Shown here in pieces: positions 33,983 through 45,600 of a stretch of DNA of 64,000 nt (position 1 is its first letter; each line of letters begins with the position of its first letter). The translations under genes and the position numbers were made by a program. Source of the stretch: Cycas panzhihuaensis (Eukaryota > Cycadophyta); contig CM041465.1 of NCBI GenBank assembly GCA_023213395.1, forward strand, positions 121,775,741 to 121,839,740. Reading direction: 5' to 3'. Below the pieces are notes generated by a model that saw only the letters and a program-made list of their open reading frames with translations, had not been told where the DNA came from and did not search any database.

Positions 33983-34167
33983 ATATTCATTGTATAATCT
34001 TTATTATAGGATGGAGTTTTATTTTGTTTTTTTGTTTTTTTCGTGTGAATATTTAGTTGGACAACTTGAATGATTATGTAATATTTGTTCATTATGTTGA
34101 TTTTTATTGCAAGGGGTTAAATGTTTAATCCCATCACTCCTCCCCTCTACAATAAAGGTAGGCAAGA

Positions 34168-34168
<1 letters not shown>

Positions 34169-34221
<53 letters not shown>
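34169..34221 (+). repeat. (CT)n(AT)n compound microsatellite
   Basis: About 16 CT units followed by about 10 AT units. Confidence 0.97.
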
Positions 34222-34648
34222 ATTTCCATACAATCAATGATATGAAACCTTCCTTAATGACCATAATCATCATCATTATGGAGTCTTTGCCATGGAATTT
34301 TATATTATAGGTTTTTTAAAGTTATATTATATATTTTTCATAATAATGTTAGCCATTTTATTATGATACTATAGACTAGTCTAGCAAAGTATAGGATAAT
34401 ATAATATAGTATTTTATGTTATGTTATATTAATTAAACTTACATAGGTATAAAATAAAAATAATTATTGTTTCTATAGAATTGATCTATTTTAATCTATG
34501 CTCTTCAAGAGGAGTTATGATACCAAAACTCATTTGTTTTCCATGAAAACTATCATTTTAAGAAAACATCTCCATAATAATTATTTATCATTGTTTTGAT
34601 TTTAATATAATATAAGATATTATATTATATTAGAATATTATGGATCAT

Positions 34649-35466
34649 TGTTGGGATAAATCTAGTACCTGGGCAATTTTAGGCAATTAAAAGGTAGGAA
34701 TGCATGCTTGTTGTAATATAAGGAATGTACGAATGCATCACCAAGGGTATGTATAGTACAATGTAAGATCAAAATTAGTGAAAAATATTCAAAATTGAGC
34801 TCTTAGGGAATGCATAATAGGTTGCATTCCCAAATGGAATGCAACATAGACAATAATGCATGTGAAACACACAGTGAAGAATGTATAGAACACATGTCCA
34901 GATCAAGGCCGTATATTTTAGGGATACTAACGTCACATTGAGTGATACATTCATATGGTTGTACAGATAGAAAATTATGTTTGAAGGCTTAATAAATGTA
35001 ATTATGTAAAAAAGTGTTTTGGTTATAAAAAGGTATAGTTGTAACAATAAGTCACAATCATTCCTTAAAAGGGCACGTATAGTGCTTTTAGTGCTCAATC
35101 AACTACCATTTTGGTGTGAGAATCGAATATTTGAGTCATATGTTATGTTGTCAAGTGTAAAAGCTTAATAATTATATTGGATGACATGTTTTATATGAAA
35201 TGCATGTAGAATGTTCCCTCTCAATGATGTACATACATTAATAATGATATTACTTAATGAAATAATAAGTTACATAGAAATATTATATATTTTGTACATC
35301 ATGTTAAAATAATAGGCATGGTGATGATGCTATGATGATGATTTATTATTATGATGTTTATACAAGAAGTGTGAACATTATTATATTGATCAAACTCAAA
35401 CTAGACTAGTAAACAATGACCTTTTTGATAAGTTTTCTTTTAGAGAGTGAAAGTTACAAGTCAATA
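34649..35466 (+). mobile_element. Gypsy-O 5' LTR
   Basis: Starts TGTTGGGATAAATC and ends AGTCAATA. It aligns along its length with 54632-55405 plus 62277-62352 (for example ATTAGATGACATGTTTT-type blocks near 35180 and 55165) and, less closely, with the gypsy-J LTR. Confidence 0.9.
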
Positions 35467-35480
35467 TTGGTTTCATTGCC
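35467..35480 (+). other. Gypsy-O primer-binding site
   Basis: TTGGTTTCATTGCC follows the LTR. Gypsy-I has TTGGTTCCATTGCC. The tRNA used cannot be named with certainty; it is not the initiator tRNA-Met type of the other elements here. Confidence 0.75.
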
Positions 35481-36375
35481 TACATCTATTGAGGAAGGGC
35501 TAGGCTAGAGTTTCACCACACATGTTATCCCTAAAGGCCAAGAAAACCTTGGTTGTTGTCATGATGGTAGGTTGTAACTAAGCTTTCGATAGCCAAGGAA
35601 CCTTTCAATGCCCACCTAAATACCCTTTAAAGGCAGGAAAACTACCGAAAAAACCTTCAACTAAAGGAATATAAGAATCTAGAAGACAAAAGGCTTTAAG
35701 ATGGATCTAAAGAGGCAAAATTAAGAAGGGTTAGAAGGTTAAGCCTTGATAAAAATGACAGAACTAAATGATAGTCCATTGAAAGGTTTAAGACAAGTGG
35801 TGCCTAAACACCCCAAGAATAAAGAATTAAAAGTTATGAAAACCAAATAGTAATAACACCTACCCCAATTGAAGTTGATATATTTAGCCCAAAGAAGGAA
35901 GAAAAAGAGATTCCAAAAGAAAGTAATATATCTTATTGGTAACCCTAAAGAAGAAAGAACGTATAAGTGTGAATTTTACTCTGAAGGACCTAAGCGACCA
36001 TAAGGAAAAAGTAGAGAAGGGTCTCTCAACATATTGAAATAATCATTTAACAAGATAATTATTTGAAGATTCACTAGATTAAAGGGTTTGAGCAATCATT
36101 TCTGATAATAGCACTATTAAGAGTGCAAATACAAAGAGTGCCAGAGCTTATCTATCTAAAACCATGTTTTAAGAATCCTTTGTTTGTAAGGGAGAGTGTT
36201 GGGAGTACACCTAGAATATCACTAAAACCTAATATAGTGGAAGAGGAAGAGATACCTCTAAAATAAAAAACTACACCACTTAAATCCCTAAGGAGAGAAA
36301 TTTCACCACCTTCACCAAAAATGGATGACTCAAGGGAAGTTGATCTTCAATGATACATCAAATGTTGTTTAAAAT
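35481..36375 (+). pseudogene. Gypsy-O N-terminal frame (same family as gypsy-J 6370-7280)
   Basis: Decayed plus-strand frame with SIAKEPFNAHLNTL (about 35590-35630), a basic segment to about 35770, TPTPIEVDIFSPKKEEKEIP (about 35860-35920), DLSDHKEKVEK (about 35990-36020) and RVPELIYLKPCF (about 36140-36175). Each has a counterpart in gypsy-J. Charged and low in hydrophobic residues. I infer it forms the N-terminus of Gag in this lineage. Confidence 0.65.
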
Positions 36376-37700
36376 GTTTATTGTTTTTAGAATTTGGTAT
36401 ACGTAAAGAGAATTATAGATAATCATAAAATCAAGGTAAGATTTGCATGTACTTTGAGGGGAGTACCATTACCATGGTACAAAAAATTGGATAAAGCAGA
36501 AACTTGAAAAAATATCAAAAAGTAGTTTGAGGAGATATTTCAAAAATTTCTCTGCAATGAAGTTGTTGAATTGCACTAAAGGGAATCAAGTAGAGACCTA
36601 ATAAATAAGTGTTAACTTATATAAGTCACAAAAAAATCATAATGACTAATATGATGAATGAGAATATCACATATCATAATATGCAAAACTATTTTGTCAA
36701 ATAACTAAATGAGAAATTAAGATAAATGATGCAAATGTATCCATTGAAATCTTTAAAAAATGCTCAAGAATTGGCCTTAAATTTTACAATGGATGCCCAA
36801 ATATGAGATAATTCATTATTATTGAGATTGCAATAAAAATTATAGGAAATCAACAACAACACAATCAGAAAATCTTTTAGGTGAAAAAGACAAGGGAGGA
36901 ATCTGAGGTGGAAGCCCTTAGAAAAGAAGTAGCAAGAATAAAAATGAAAAATAAAAAAAGACCAAAAAAAATAGAAAGGTAAAAGGAAGAAGGGAAAAGA
37001 ATTTGAATTGATAAATGGTGTCATATCTGCAATGACGATTCATATTCTATGAAAGAATATGAACTAAACCCTAAAAATAGTATTATGAGAAAGCAAGATA
37101 AGTAGTGTCACATTTTTGATGTGGACAACCACAATACAAAGGATTATTATTTTAATCTAAATGGACGAAGTTATAAAGGTAGAGGTAGAGACAAAGGCAC
37201 AAACTCAGTTAGGTACCTGTATGTTACCAGAAATATGTTTGAAGCATCGAAGAAAAAGGTGGCAATAGGAAGGTGCCTAGTATGCTTTGAGTTCAGCCAC
37301 TAGAAGTTTGGTTGATTAATGGTTAGGATACATAAGTAATGTTCATTTCTATGTAAAGATTGTAAACTAAGGGATCATATGATAGAGGATTATAAAGGGA
37401 AAGCCAAGGTCACGGATTTGATGACCAAAGAAAAGGTGATAGACGATTATCCCAACCCTAAGATAAAGATAGATCGCTTTGAAATTGCCAAGAGAACATT
37501 AGAAGAGGCAGTGAGAAAGAAAGAAGAGAATAAGATGCCAATGGGCAAACTAGTAACGAAATATATTTATATGAGGAAAATAAGCCTAAAGGGAAGGAAC
37601 CTATGATCAAGGAAGCACAACCAAAACTACAACCATATGTAGTCTAAGCATAGAAGTTACTTAAGGGATTACTAATGGAGGATATATCTCATATGTACTA
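36376..37700 (+). pseudogene. Gypsy-O gag core and zinc-binding region
   Basis: The core motif KVRFACTLRGVPLPWYKKLD and FEEIFQKFL lie at about 36430-36570. After about 550 bp of stop-rich sequence come a Gly/Arg segment (RSYKGRGRDKGTN, 37121-37303) and two Cys/His clusters (CLVCFEFSHxK, then FLCKDCKLRDHMIEDY, about 37270-37390). They resemble a pair of retroviral zinc knuckles. A Lys/Glu-rich tail follows to about 37600. Confidence 0.7.
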
Positions 37701-38480
37701 TTAATAGAGAATTCAGTGAAGCAATTGCAATAAACCATTCCACTAGAACAAGTCATTGAATGGATTAAAAAGAGTGCACTACAACATAAGGAGTCTATAA
37801 AGAGATTGAAGAAAGTAATACCCTCATTTGACCTTGATCCCACAGCTACCATTATAGTTTTGGGTGAAACATTTTATGAATATATTATCCAACTACCTTG
37901 AGCCTAGTAGTGAATGTATTATCCACAATAACATAAAAAAAACTAGGAAGTCCAAAGTTGGAAGTCGTAATATATTCATTGAAATTGGCCAATGAATTCT
38001 TGGTTAAAGTAGTGGGCAAGCTATCAAATATTGAAGTGAATATAGCAGATATTGTGGTGCGTATTAAAGTGGTTCTTCCTATATTAGGAAAATGAAAATA
38101 TTCAGTCAAGATGGTCATCGACAATGCCTCCAACACAGCGATTGCCAATGATGAAATGCCATCAATATTTGAAAAATGACTTTATATTATGTAGTAGAGA
38201 AATCAACAAAATTAATTAATTCACATGAATATGAAACCAATTATTTTAGAGCGTTGCCTGCAAATAGTTTCTCAGATGAAGGGGCGAAAAAATTTATAGA
38301 TTGTTAAATGCAAGAGTCCTATGAAGTTAACCCTTCACCCTTTCGATGTAACCTACTTTCTATACATACTTCTGATGGAATGAATAATAAAATTGATAAT
38401 TTTGAGTATCTTGGTGTTCTGTGTAGTGAGAAGCTAGTAAATAAGGTCGAAAATGTATGTATGGATGATGGTTCTTTTGT
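37701..38480 (+). pseudogene. Gypsy-O protease region
   Basis: Frame-shifted stretch including LEVVIYSLKLANEFLVKVVG and VNIADIVVRIKVVLPIL (about 37950-38090). This parallels the sequence of gypsy-I at 49359-49631 (RLANQLQVRPMGTLINVPTI). It lies where protease is expected. The active-site D-S-G could not be identified, so the assignment is by position. Confidence 0.5.
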
Positions 38481-38520
38481 TAGTTTAAAATCGTAGAGTT
38501 AAAATCCTTATCCTTAGACC

Positions 38521-38600
38521 CCCAACCGTAACCCTAACCTTAACCTAAATTCAAACCCTAATCCCTTGTCTTGGCCTAATCTTAACCCCAACCTTCCTTC
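38521..38600 (+). repeat. Telomere-like CCCTAA tract
   Basis: Degenerate AACCCTAACCTTAACC and AAACCCTAATCCC units lie in the gypsy-O internal region between protease and reverse transcriptase. They resemble plant telomere repeats (CCCTAAA) but are irregular. Confidence 0.5.
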
Positions 38601-38823
38601 TACCTTAAGGTGTGGTTCCTCATAAATCTTTACCTACCTCAAGGGAGAGAGTAGCAACTCTTCCCCATCCTCTCTGCAGGTATACCAACCTAGTGATTGA
38701 CCCTTCCCCTCAAAAAATAGTACACCTAAAAGTGATGGATAAGAAGGAAAAGTTTTTTAGATAACAAAGAAAGAGGAAAAGAAGCAAAAGGTGTAGCTTA
38801 TCAAGTACTAGAAAAAAAAAGGC

Positions 38824-39090
38824 GTGACAATAAGGGATGGACCCACTGAGAGTACTCCAAGAGATTCTAGTTTAGGAGATAAGATAACCATCCTTGAAGA
38901 TAAGAAATTTGGTCACCAAGTGGCCCTTTTCTTCAAAAAACAATTATATGGCATGACCCATTTGATCCCATGCATGGACTATTGGATTGAAAAGAGAATA
39001 GTAGACAAGTCATGTTGGGACTTAGACTTTGCATTAACCTTACGAGGGCATGCATTGTATTGGTACTTAACCCATCAAAACTCTTTTTAG
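38824..39090 (+). pseudogene. Second gag-like block inside gypsy-O
   Basis: An 88-codon open stretch contains DSSLGDKITILEDKKFG, then MDYWIEKRIVDKSCWDLDFA and LTLRGHALYWYLTH. The L-x-G-x-A-x-x-W pattern is that of a retrotransposon gag core. It lies between protease and reverse transcriptase, where gag is not expected, and O already has a gag core at about 36430. It may be a second insertion or a domain of this lineage. Confidence 0.5.
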
Positions 39091-39599
39091 AAGTGGGTAC
39101 ATATTTAGATAAGCTTACAATTATGATTTTATCCCCTAGAAAAATTAAGCATTCCTTTATTTTTTATAGGAGATTACCCTAGAAAATACATCCAAAAGTA
39201 TAAAAACTTTTAGGTATCTCAGAGATACCTTAAGTGTAACTAGAGTCATTTATTTTACCATACCTTAGGGAAATTAGAAAAGCAATGGTTACTTGATAAG
39301 GGAAAAAACTGAAAAGCATACTAGCATAACTTGAAAAATTCCTTCATTAAAACATTTTTACAATCATCTCATGACAAAACCATAGATAAGGTGCTTAAAT
39401 AAATTAGGAGATCAAGTATAGAACAATCAAAACTTATCTAATTAATAAGAACTATAGAAAGTAAGAAAAAATAAAAGAAGGAAACCCATATTTTTCCTTC
39501 ATAATATATATTGAATTATAATACAATGATTGAGATATTGAAGATACTCCAACTTACTAGATTACAAATGATAATAAGGTAGAAGTAGACAAGAAACAA

Positions 39600-40560
39600 A
39601 CAACTGAGATTAATCTGAGAAGTAAAGAAAATCCTCGCAATGTCACTATTAGAAATTATTGGGATAACAAAATAGTGGTTGAAGCATGAATATTGTTTGA
39701 AGAATACAAGGATATATTTACTTATTCTTATAAAGACCTAAAAGGCATCCCCCTAAATATTGAAATGCACTATATTGGCCTAATTAAAAGAGCCAAGTTG
39801 GTAAAGCAAAGGCCCTATCGGATGAATCCAAAATGCAAGGAGAAAGTAAAAGCCGAATTGGCTAAGATATTGAAAACATGTTATATCTATGAAATTGACT
39901 ATAGTGATTAGGTAAGCCCAATGGTAGTGGCACTACAAAATAATTTAAAAGTAAGAGTATGTGCAAACTATAGATAGCTAAGTTAAATAATTGAAAAAGA
40001 TCCATTTATCATTCCTTTTATGGAGGATGTATTAGAAATGATAGGAGGCAAAGAGGTTTATTCCTTTACGAATAGATTTAGTGGATATAGTTAGGTTCAT
40101 ATTACTCCCGAAGATCAGGCTAAGGCTACCTTCATAACATAGTGGGGAACATACGCCTATAAGGGAATGCCCTTTGGGTCAACTAATGCACATGTTATAT
40201 TTTAACACATCACGGTTATATTTTCAAAATGATGATAGAATAAAAAGTAATTATATCTTTTTATGATTGGACTTTATATGGCATAATGAAAAACCATATA
40301 GATAATTTGAGAGAAATGTTGCAAACATGGAAAGAAAATAACCTCTATTTAAATTAAGAGAAATATATTTTTTTAGTTCCATCTGAAAACTCGTTGGGCC
40401 ATATTATAATTAAAGAAGGATTATTGATAGACCCAACAAAGTTATATGTAATTTTATATTTTTTAATTTCGTTAGTAAGAAAATGATCAAAAGGATTTTT
40501 AGGACTAATTGGCTACTGCAGAAAGTTTATTAAAGGGTATGCATATATATATTAGAACCC
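39600..40560 (+). pseudogene. Gypsy-O reverse transcriptase
   Basis: Opens LFEEYKDIFTYSYKDLKGIP and KQRPYRMNPKCKEKVKAEL (39693-39911). Then come VCANYRxL, GKEVYSFTNRFSGYS, TWGTYAYKGMPFGSTNA-like sequence and the catalytic site near 40250. The site reads FYDWTLYG in place of the lineage's LDDW, so one Asp is lost. LGHIIIKEGLLIDPTK and FLGLIGYCRKFIKGY follow. Stops occur every 20-50 codons. Confidence 0.8.
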
Positions 40561-41070
40561 CTAGAAGAATTATTGAGAAAGGACATTGAATAAGAAGGGG
40601 GAGAAGAATAGGAAGAAACATTTGAGTTCTTGAAAAGAGCGATTATATCAACACCTATTCTTCGCTTTCTAGATTGGGACAAAATCTTCCATATGCATGT
40701 TGATATATCACAATATACCATTAAGTGTGTGCTCGCTCAACTAGGAGAAACTAATATCAACCACCCTATCTACTTTACTAGCAAAAAATTATAGGGTGGA
40801 GCAAAACTATATGACAACCAAAATGAAAGGCCTTGGAATGATATATACTCTACAAAAATTTCAACACTATCTACTATCAAATCCATTTATTTTTTATATG
40901 GATAATCATGCATTGATGTACCTTATGAATAAGCTTATATTGAAAGGGGGAATTAGCAAATAACTTATGTTATTCCAAAAAATTTACTTTCAAAATTATA
41001 GTACCTAGGAAAGCACATATGATACCTAATTAATTATCATAAATTAACAATAGGGAAGAAGCTTTAGGAG
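40561..41070 (+). pseudogene. Gypsy-O RNase H
   Basis: TFEFLKRAIISTPILRFLDW, then MHVDISQYTIKCVLAQLGE and HPIYFTSKKL are typical gypsy RNase H blocks. The rest is broken by stops. Confidence 0.75.
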
Positions 41071-41199
41071 TTTTAGATGATTTTCTAGATGTGACATTTT
41101 ACAGTATTATATCAATTCCTAAATAATGGTATGAAGGAATCTGAGAGTATCTTATAATAGGTTAACTACCACCAAAGCTAAACAAAATTGAATAAACAT

Positions 41200-42378
41200 A
41201 TTTAGTTCAAAAAGTATAATCATGTCAACTTATCCAAGATAAATTATATCATCTAATGCCAGATGAGGTACTTCGATGTTAAGCCACATAAAACTAAGCA
41301 AATAATAATCCAGACATATGAAGGTGTAGTCAAAGGACACATGGGCAAGTTGGAAATATGGAGGAAGGTGTTATTAATAAGATTTTGGTGGCTTACTATA
41401 TTTAAGGATATTAAAAAATGGATTAAGAAATATATCTATTATCAGTGAGTTGGAAAGCCAAGTCATTAGGACTTTTAACCTCTTAAATCAATCTTACCGT
41501 TGGCACCATTCAAGAAATAGGATCTTGACTTTGTTGGGATTATCAAACCAATAGCTCAACAATCCTAAGCTTGATATATTTTAGGTAGAAGAAAGGCCAT
41601 TAAGAAAAGCATATTTTGAAGCTAGATTTCTATATGAAATGATTATCACACATTACGAGTATCCATTAGAGATTGTAAGTGATTAAGGTTCATATTTGCT
41701 AAACTAAGTAATGGAGGACTTGACATCTAAATTTCTTATCAGTCATAAGAAATCAATGCCCTATTACTCTAAAGCAAATGGACAAACAAAGAATTTGAAT
41801 AAAACCATTAAAAACTATTTATAGAAAATTTGTGATACAGGTAAGATCAAATTGGGTAGAAAAGTTACCGTCAGTATTATGGGCTTTCCACATAATATAC
41901 AAAAGAGTAATTGGACAAATAGCATTCTACTTGATGTACAAAATGGAGGCCATCATTTTAATTGAGTTTGAAATTCTAAATCTAAGAGTCACCATGTCTT
42001 ATTGACTTAATGATTTCAATTATTTATAAGTAATATTACAACTATTGTTGTAGCTTTGATGAAATAAGGCATAAAGAAAAATGGTTACATAATATAAAAA
42101 AGATGCAACATAAAGCATGGCATGATTATCACCTAAAAGCACCACAGTTTTAGGAAGGTGACCAAGTCTTGTTGTATAATAATAAATTTTATATGCACAT
42201 AGGGAAATTAAAATTGTGATGGCTTAGACCATATATCATTGACAAGATTTTTTACAATGATTCGATGAGATTGAAGGAGATCGATGGGTTGTAACAACCA
42301 ACTTTGGTCAGCGATAATTGGTTGAAACTCTACCATAGTTAAGATAAAACCATCATACCAAAGGAATCAACTGGTGTG
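41200..42378 (+). pseudogene. Gypsy-O integrase (decayed)
   Basis: Fragments in shifting frames: a zinc-binding-like start with GHMGKLEIWRKVLLIRFWW (41263-41448), a core with ANGQTKNLNKTIKN-like sequence near 41780, and LPSVLWAFHIIYKRVIGQ near 41880. A C-terminal end is near 42230-42310. Catalytic residues cannot be assigned with confidence. Gypsy-I interrupts the element at 42379. Confidence 0.65.
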
Positions 42379-43297
42379 TGTTGTGCACCTATTCATCTAC
42401 AAGTCATTTACCAAATGAATAAGACAAGTACAAGGAACACCCATCATGATGGAAACATAATATCATTAAGATAGGGAATTGCATCTGGTCCTCTCACAAC
42501 TAAATGCAAACCCAATGGTACATATAAAGCCAACTAGTCGACGAGACCTACAACAATGAGACTTTTGCAAAATAATATTCAAATCCTTCCCATCCCATAT
42601 ACATACACACATTGTCCTATCCTTATTTATTTATAACATTTCAATGGTTTCAACCACTGTTAGTTACAACGAGAACAATTAATAATAGTTGGCTCATTAC
42701 ATCAATTTGTATTAAAAAATACATCTAGATTACTCTTGGATTGTAGTCCTTAACTGCAATCCACTTGTAATTATATTCATGCTGCAATTGGCTTACAATC
42801 CTAATTGTGATCAACTCATATTTATGGCCTCGATTGTGATCAACTTGTACTTGTGACCCTGACTGCGATTAACTTGTACTTGCAGCCTTGACCATGGTCT
42901 ACTCGCAACCATGACCCGATTCGTGATCTACTCGCAACCATGACTTGGATTGCAATTAGCTTGCAACCATGATCAATATCCAAACTGCAATTTGCTTGCA
43001 CTCTCAACCCCAACTGTGATCGTCTTATACTCATCACCTAGGTTGCGATATACTAGCGACCAACTATGATTAACTCATAGTTATGACCTTGAATGTGATT
43101 CACTCATACTCGTGATTCAAGTCACGATCTGTTCATAATTGCACTATAGCTACTATCTACTCGCAATCACTTTCTATGACTACAATCTGATCGTAGATCG
43201 ATTATAATCTGCTCATAGTCTGACTTCATCTATTTGCAGACTTACAAAATTTTAGAATTCTTTTCTAAAATTGTGTGTGTAGTTTTGCCCACACACA
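42379..43297 (-). mobile_element. Gypsy-I 3' LTR with internal minisatellite
   Basis: TGTTGTGCACC to CCCACACACA, about 919 bp, aligned with 51836-52818 from end to end. About half of it (42750-43215) is a degenerate 29-bp tandem array. Confidence 0.9.
42750..43215 (+). repeat. 29-bp tandem array in gypsy-I left LTR
   Basis: About 15 degenerate units of 29 bp, for example CCTTGACCATGGTCTACTC plus GCAACCATGA. Five successive units around 42837-42981 are exactly 29 bp long. Substitutions between units are frequent. Confidence 0.85.
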
Positions 43298-43310
43298 TCT
43301 CCCCTGTCAC
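43298..43310 (-). other. Gypsy-I polypurine tract
   Basis: The minus strand reads GACAGGGGAGA directly before the LTR start TGTGTGTGGG. Confidence 0.75.
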
Positions 43311-45600
43311 GAAACTAACAAGTGCCCTCACTTGTTTGAAAAGGAGAAAAAAATCCTTCTTTTACCTATTCCTTCCCCCTAACAAAAATAATAAACAACA
43401 TTTGTTCACATATCATTCAACTCCTTACGCAATCTATTCATTACTTACTGAATATAATTTGTATCAAACCTTACAATGGTTGGCAGAATTTGAACACCCT
43501 GTGACTGGTAATGATCCACAAGAATTGCAAGATCTCTTAACATATCTAATTGCTCTAATGTTAGTTTTTCTCCCCTATGCAACTTTTGATTCTCTTTCAT
43601 TGCCTCAATGTGCATCTATTCTATCCTTGATAATTCTTGTCGTGGGTGACATATCTTAGTCCAAAATTTGGTCTACATCTTCCTCTGTCTCAAATATCCA
43701 CGCACCTAACTTATAAATTACTTCATATAATCCTGGGGAAATTTCTTGGTGAAAGTGATCTTTAAAAGGTTAAACTTTAGAGGTAATCTCATTGATATTT
43801 TATACCCAATTCAAAATAAATTTATTTAAAAACTCCAAGTGGGCTTTTGTTGCTGCCAACTTTTTTTCAAGTCTCTTAATCCTTTGCATGTTTAGCAAAG
43901 GTCTTCTAGTCCTTTGTTCTATCTCAGTCACGAGTTGCCTTGTTACCCTTGCCGGGAAGGAAGTCTTCCACTGTGATACATTATGCGGGTCATAACTCAT
44001 CGGTTGTAGGTCTTCTTCTAAATAATCCTCTGATTGATTGAATTCTACCTTTGGTACTTGATTATTTAATATTTCTAAAATTTATTGTTGTCTTTTCTTT
44101 GCTGCTAATTTTCTTCTAATTTGTTTCTCCTTTTCTTCATATTAACGGTTCAATTGTTCTTATCTTTTTCTACAATCGTTCTACTCCTTCTTGACCTGTG
44201 GCAGGTTCCTCTTCTACCTTCTATTTCCCTTCTCTTATTTCTGCTTTTCTGTTCTCTTCCTTTTTTCTCCTATGATTCTGTGTCCTTACTCAAGTCCGCG
44301 AGGTTGCCTCTACTCACGGTTTCTCCTCTAACTCTTCCTCATTTGTTGGACATGACTAAGAAGTGGTCACCTACCACTGTAGGTGGAGCTAGTTACTAAC
44401 ATGTTCATGTAGTTTAGTCAATGACAAAGAACCTCATCCATGCTCTCTTGAACATAACTCTGTCCATTTTGTTAGTAAAGGTTACCCTTCCTTAACCTTT
44501 GGAAATTGAATTCTTGGGCATTATGAGAACAATAACCCTTGAAATAAAGTAAGATAAAAAAAATAAGATGGACTGAGCAACACCTTTTACAACTTCCAAA
44601 ATTTTTAGAAATTTACTAGAGACAAACCTTGCCTAATTGAACTTTTATCTTTTCGTAACCTTAATTAACATAGTATGCAAGTGCATTGGCACAAATAAAT
44701 TCTTCTGTCCTAAAATTACCTTTATAAATAGGAAATGATCTATCCACTACATTTCTTTACATGAAATTCCTGAAATCTGAATTCCTAAACTAGAAACATT
44801 AGATTCTTTTTCTCTAATTTCATGTGTCGCTTGTTCCTTGGATATCTTCTTATCCTTAGGAATGTATGGTCCTTCATTGAGTAATCCCATTACCCTTGTA
44901 ATTACTTCTACCAAAAAATCTAATAGAGATGGTCACTGTGCCACTATTGCAATTGCAGTTTAAACAAAACTATATATGTTTGGAAGAACACCAATCAATA
45001 CATATTGGTTCAATCCCATAGTTGTCAACCTCTTTTTACATTCCTCCTCATGCTTCATTCCTTGCCATTACTTCCTTATTTTATCATTATCTAATTCTTG
45101 AAAGGTGAATGCCATTTATTGCCATTCCGCTATTTCTATTTTTGTGCTTTTCCCTTCTGCCTTGCTTACTCAAGAATGTTTAGGTAGTTTATTTCTTTAT
45201 GTACTTTAATTAACATCAATCTTGGAAAGGAATCAGTTTGCAATGATCGTATTAATGCATTCGTCTCCTTTATGTCTTATTACAATCATAGAAAGACAAT
45301 TATTTTAGATTACGATATGTTCGCCCTTCATAATGATCACCTCCATATCCATTTTGAATTCAGTGCCCTGCACCACCTTAATTACTTTGCCATAGGTTTT
45401 CCTTTCGATGAGGAAGTAATTATTCCCTTAATCATCAATTGAAATATGTTGATCGCACCTTTCATTAACTCCTCATCGTTTCACTTTTCAATAATAATAA
45501 CCATTACCACCTTATGTTTTTCATTATATTTTTTTTCTTATATCATTGTGTATGGCTTCAACTTGCTATCGTTTGCCACCTTCAGAAGAATCTTGCCATC
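43311..45600 (-). pseudogene. Gypsy-I extra frame downstream of integrase
   Basis: About 2.2 kb between integrase and the polypurine tract keeps a stop-interrupted but coding-like minus-strand frame. Visible pieces are MAFTFQELDNDKIRK, KRLTTMGLNQYVLIGVLPNI, SLLDFLVEVITRVMGLLNEG, MPKNSISKG and the open 43800-44000 stretch (EIEQRTRRPLLNMQRIKRLE, a predicted coiled coil). A Lys/Arg-rich part lies at about 44120-44300. No homology recognised. The position corresponds to env-like or accessory frames in some plant retroelements; there is no membrane or envelope signature to claim more. Confidence 0.55.

Larger units (their letters stand above)
32729..34643. other. Intergenic flank downstream of LKR/SDH
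   Basis: No gene recognised. It probably starts with the 3' untranslated region of LKR/SDH. Candidate polyadenylation motifs are scattered, for example ATTAAATAAG near 32863. An A-run lies at 32957-32971. The rest is AT-rich with several microsatellites, listed separately. ORFs here are encoded by the simple repeats. Confidence 0.6.

Noticed and set aside
33877-34092. Minus-strand ORF with an (Arg-Glu)n run
   Set aside because: It is encoded by the CT microsatellite.
37121-37303. 60-codon Arg/Gly-rich ORF as a possible independent RNA-binding gene
   Set aside because: It sits in order between the gag core and Cys/His clusters of gypsy-O and is best read as part of gag.
42750-43215. 29-bp repeats resembling a CRISPR array
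   Set aside because: Units are adjacent and degenerate with no spacers, lie in an LTR, and recur in the partner LTR of a plant retroelement.
43234-43659. 141-codon plus-strand ORF
   Set aside because: It overlaps the LTR end, the polypurine tract and the antisense of the gypsy-I extra frame, with no domain.
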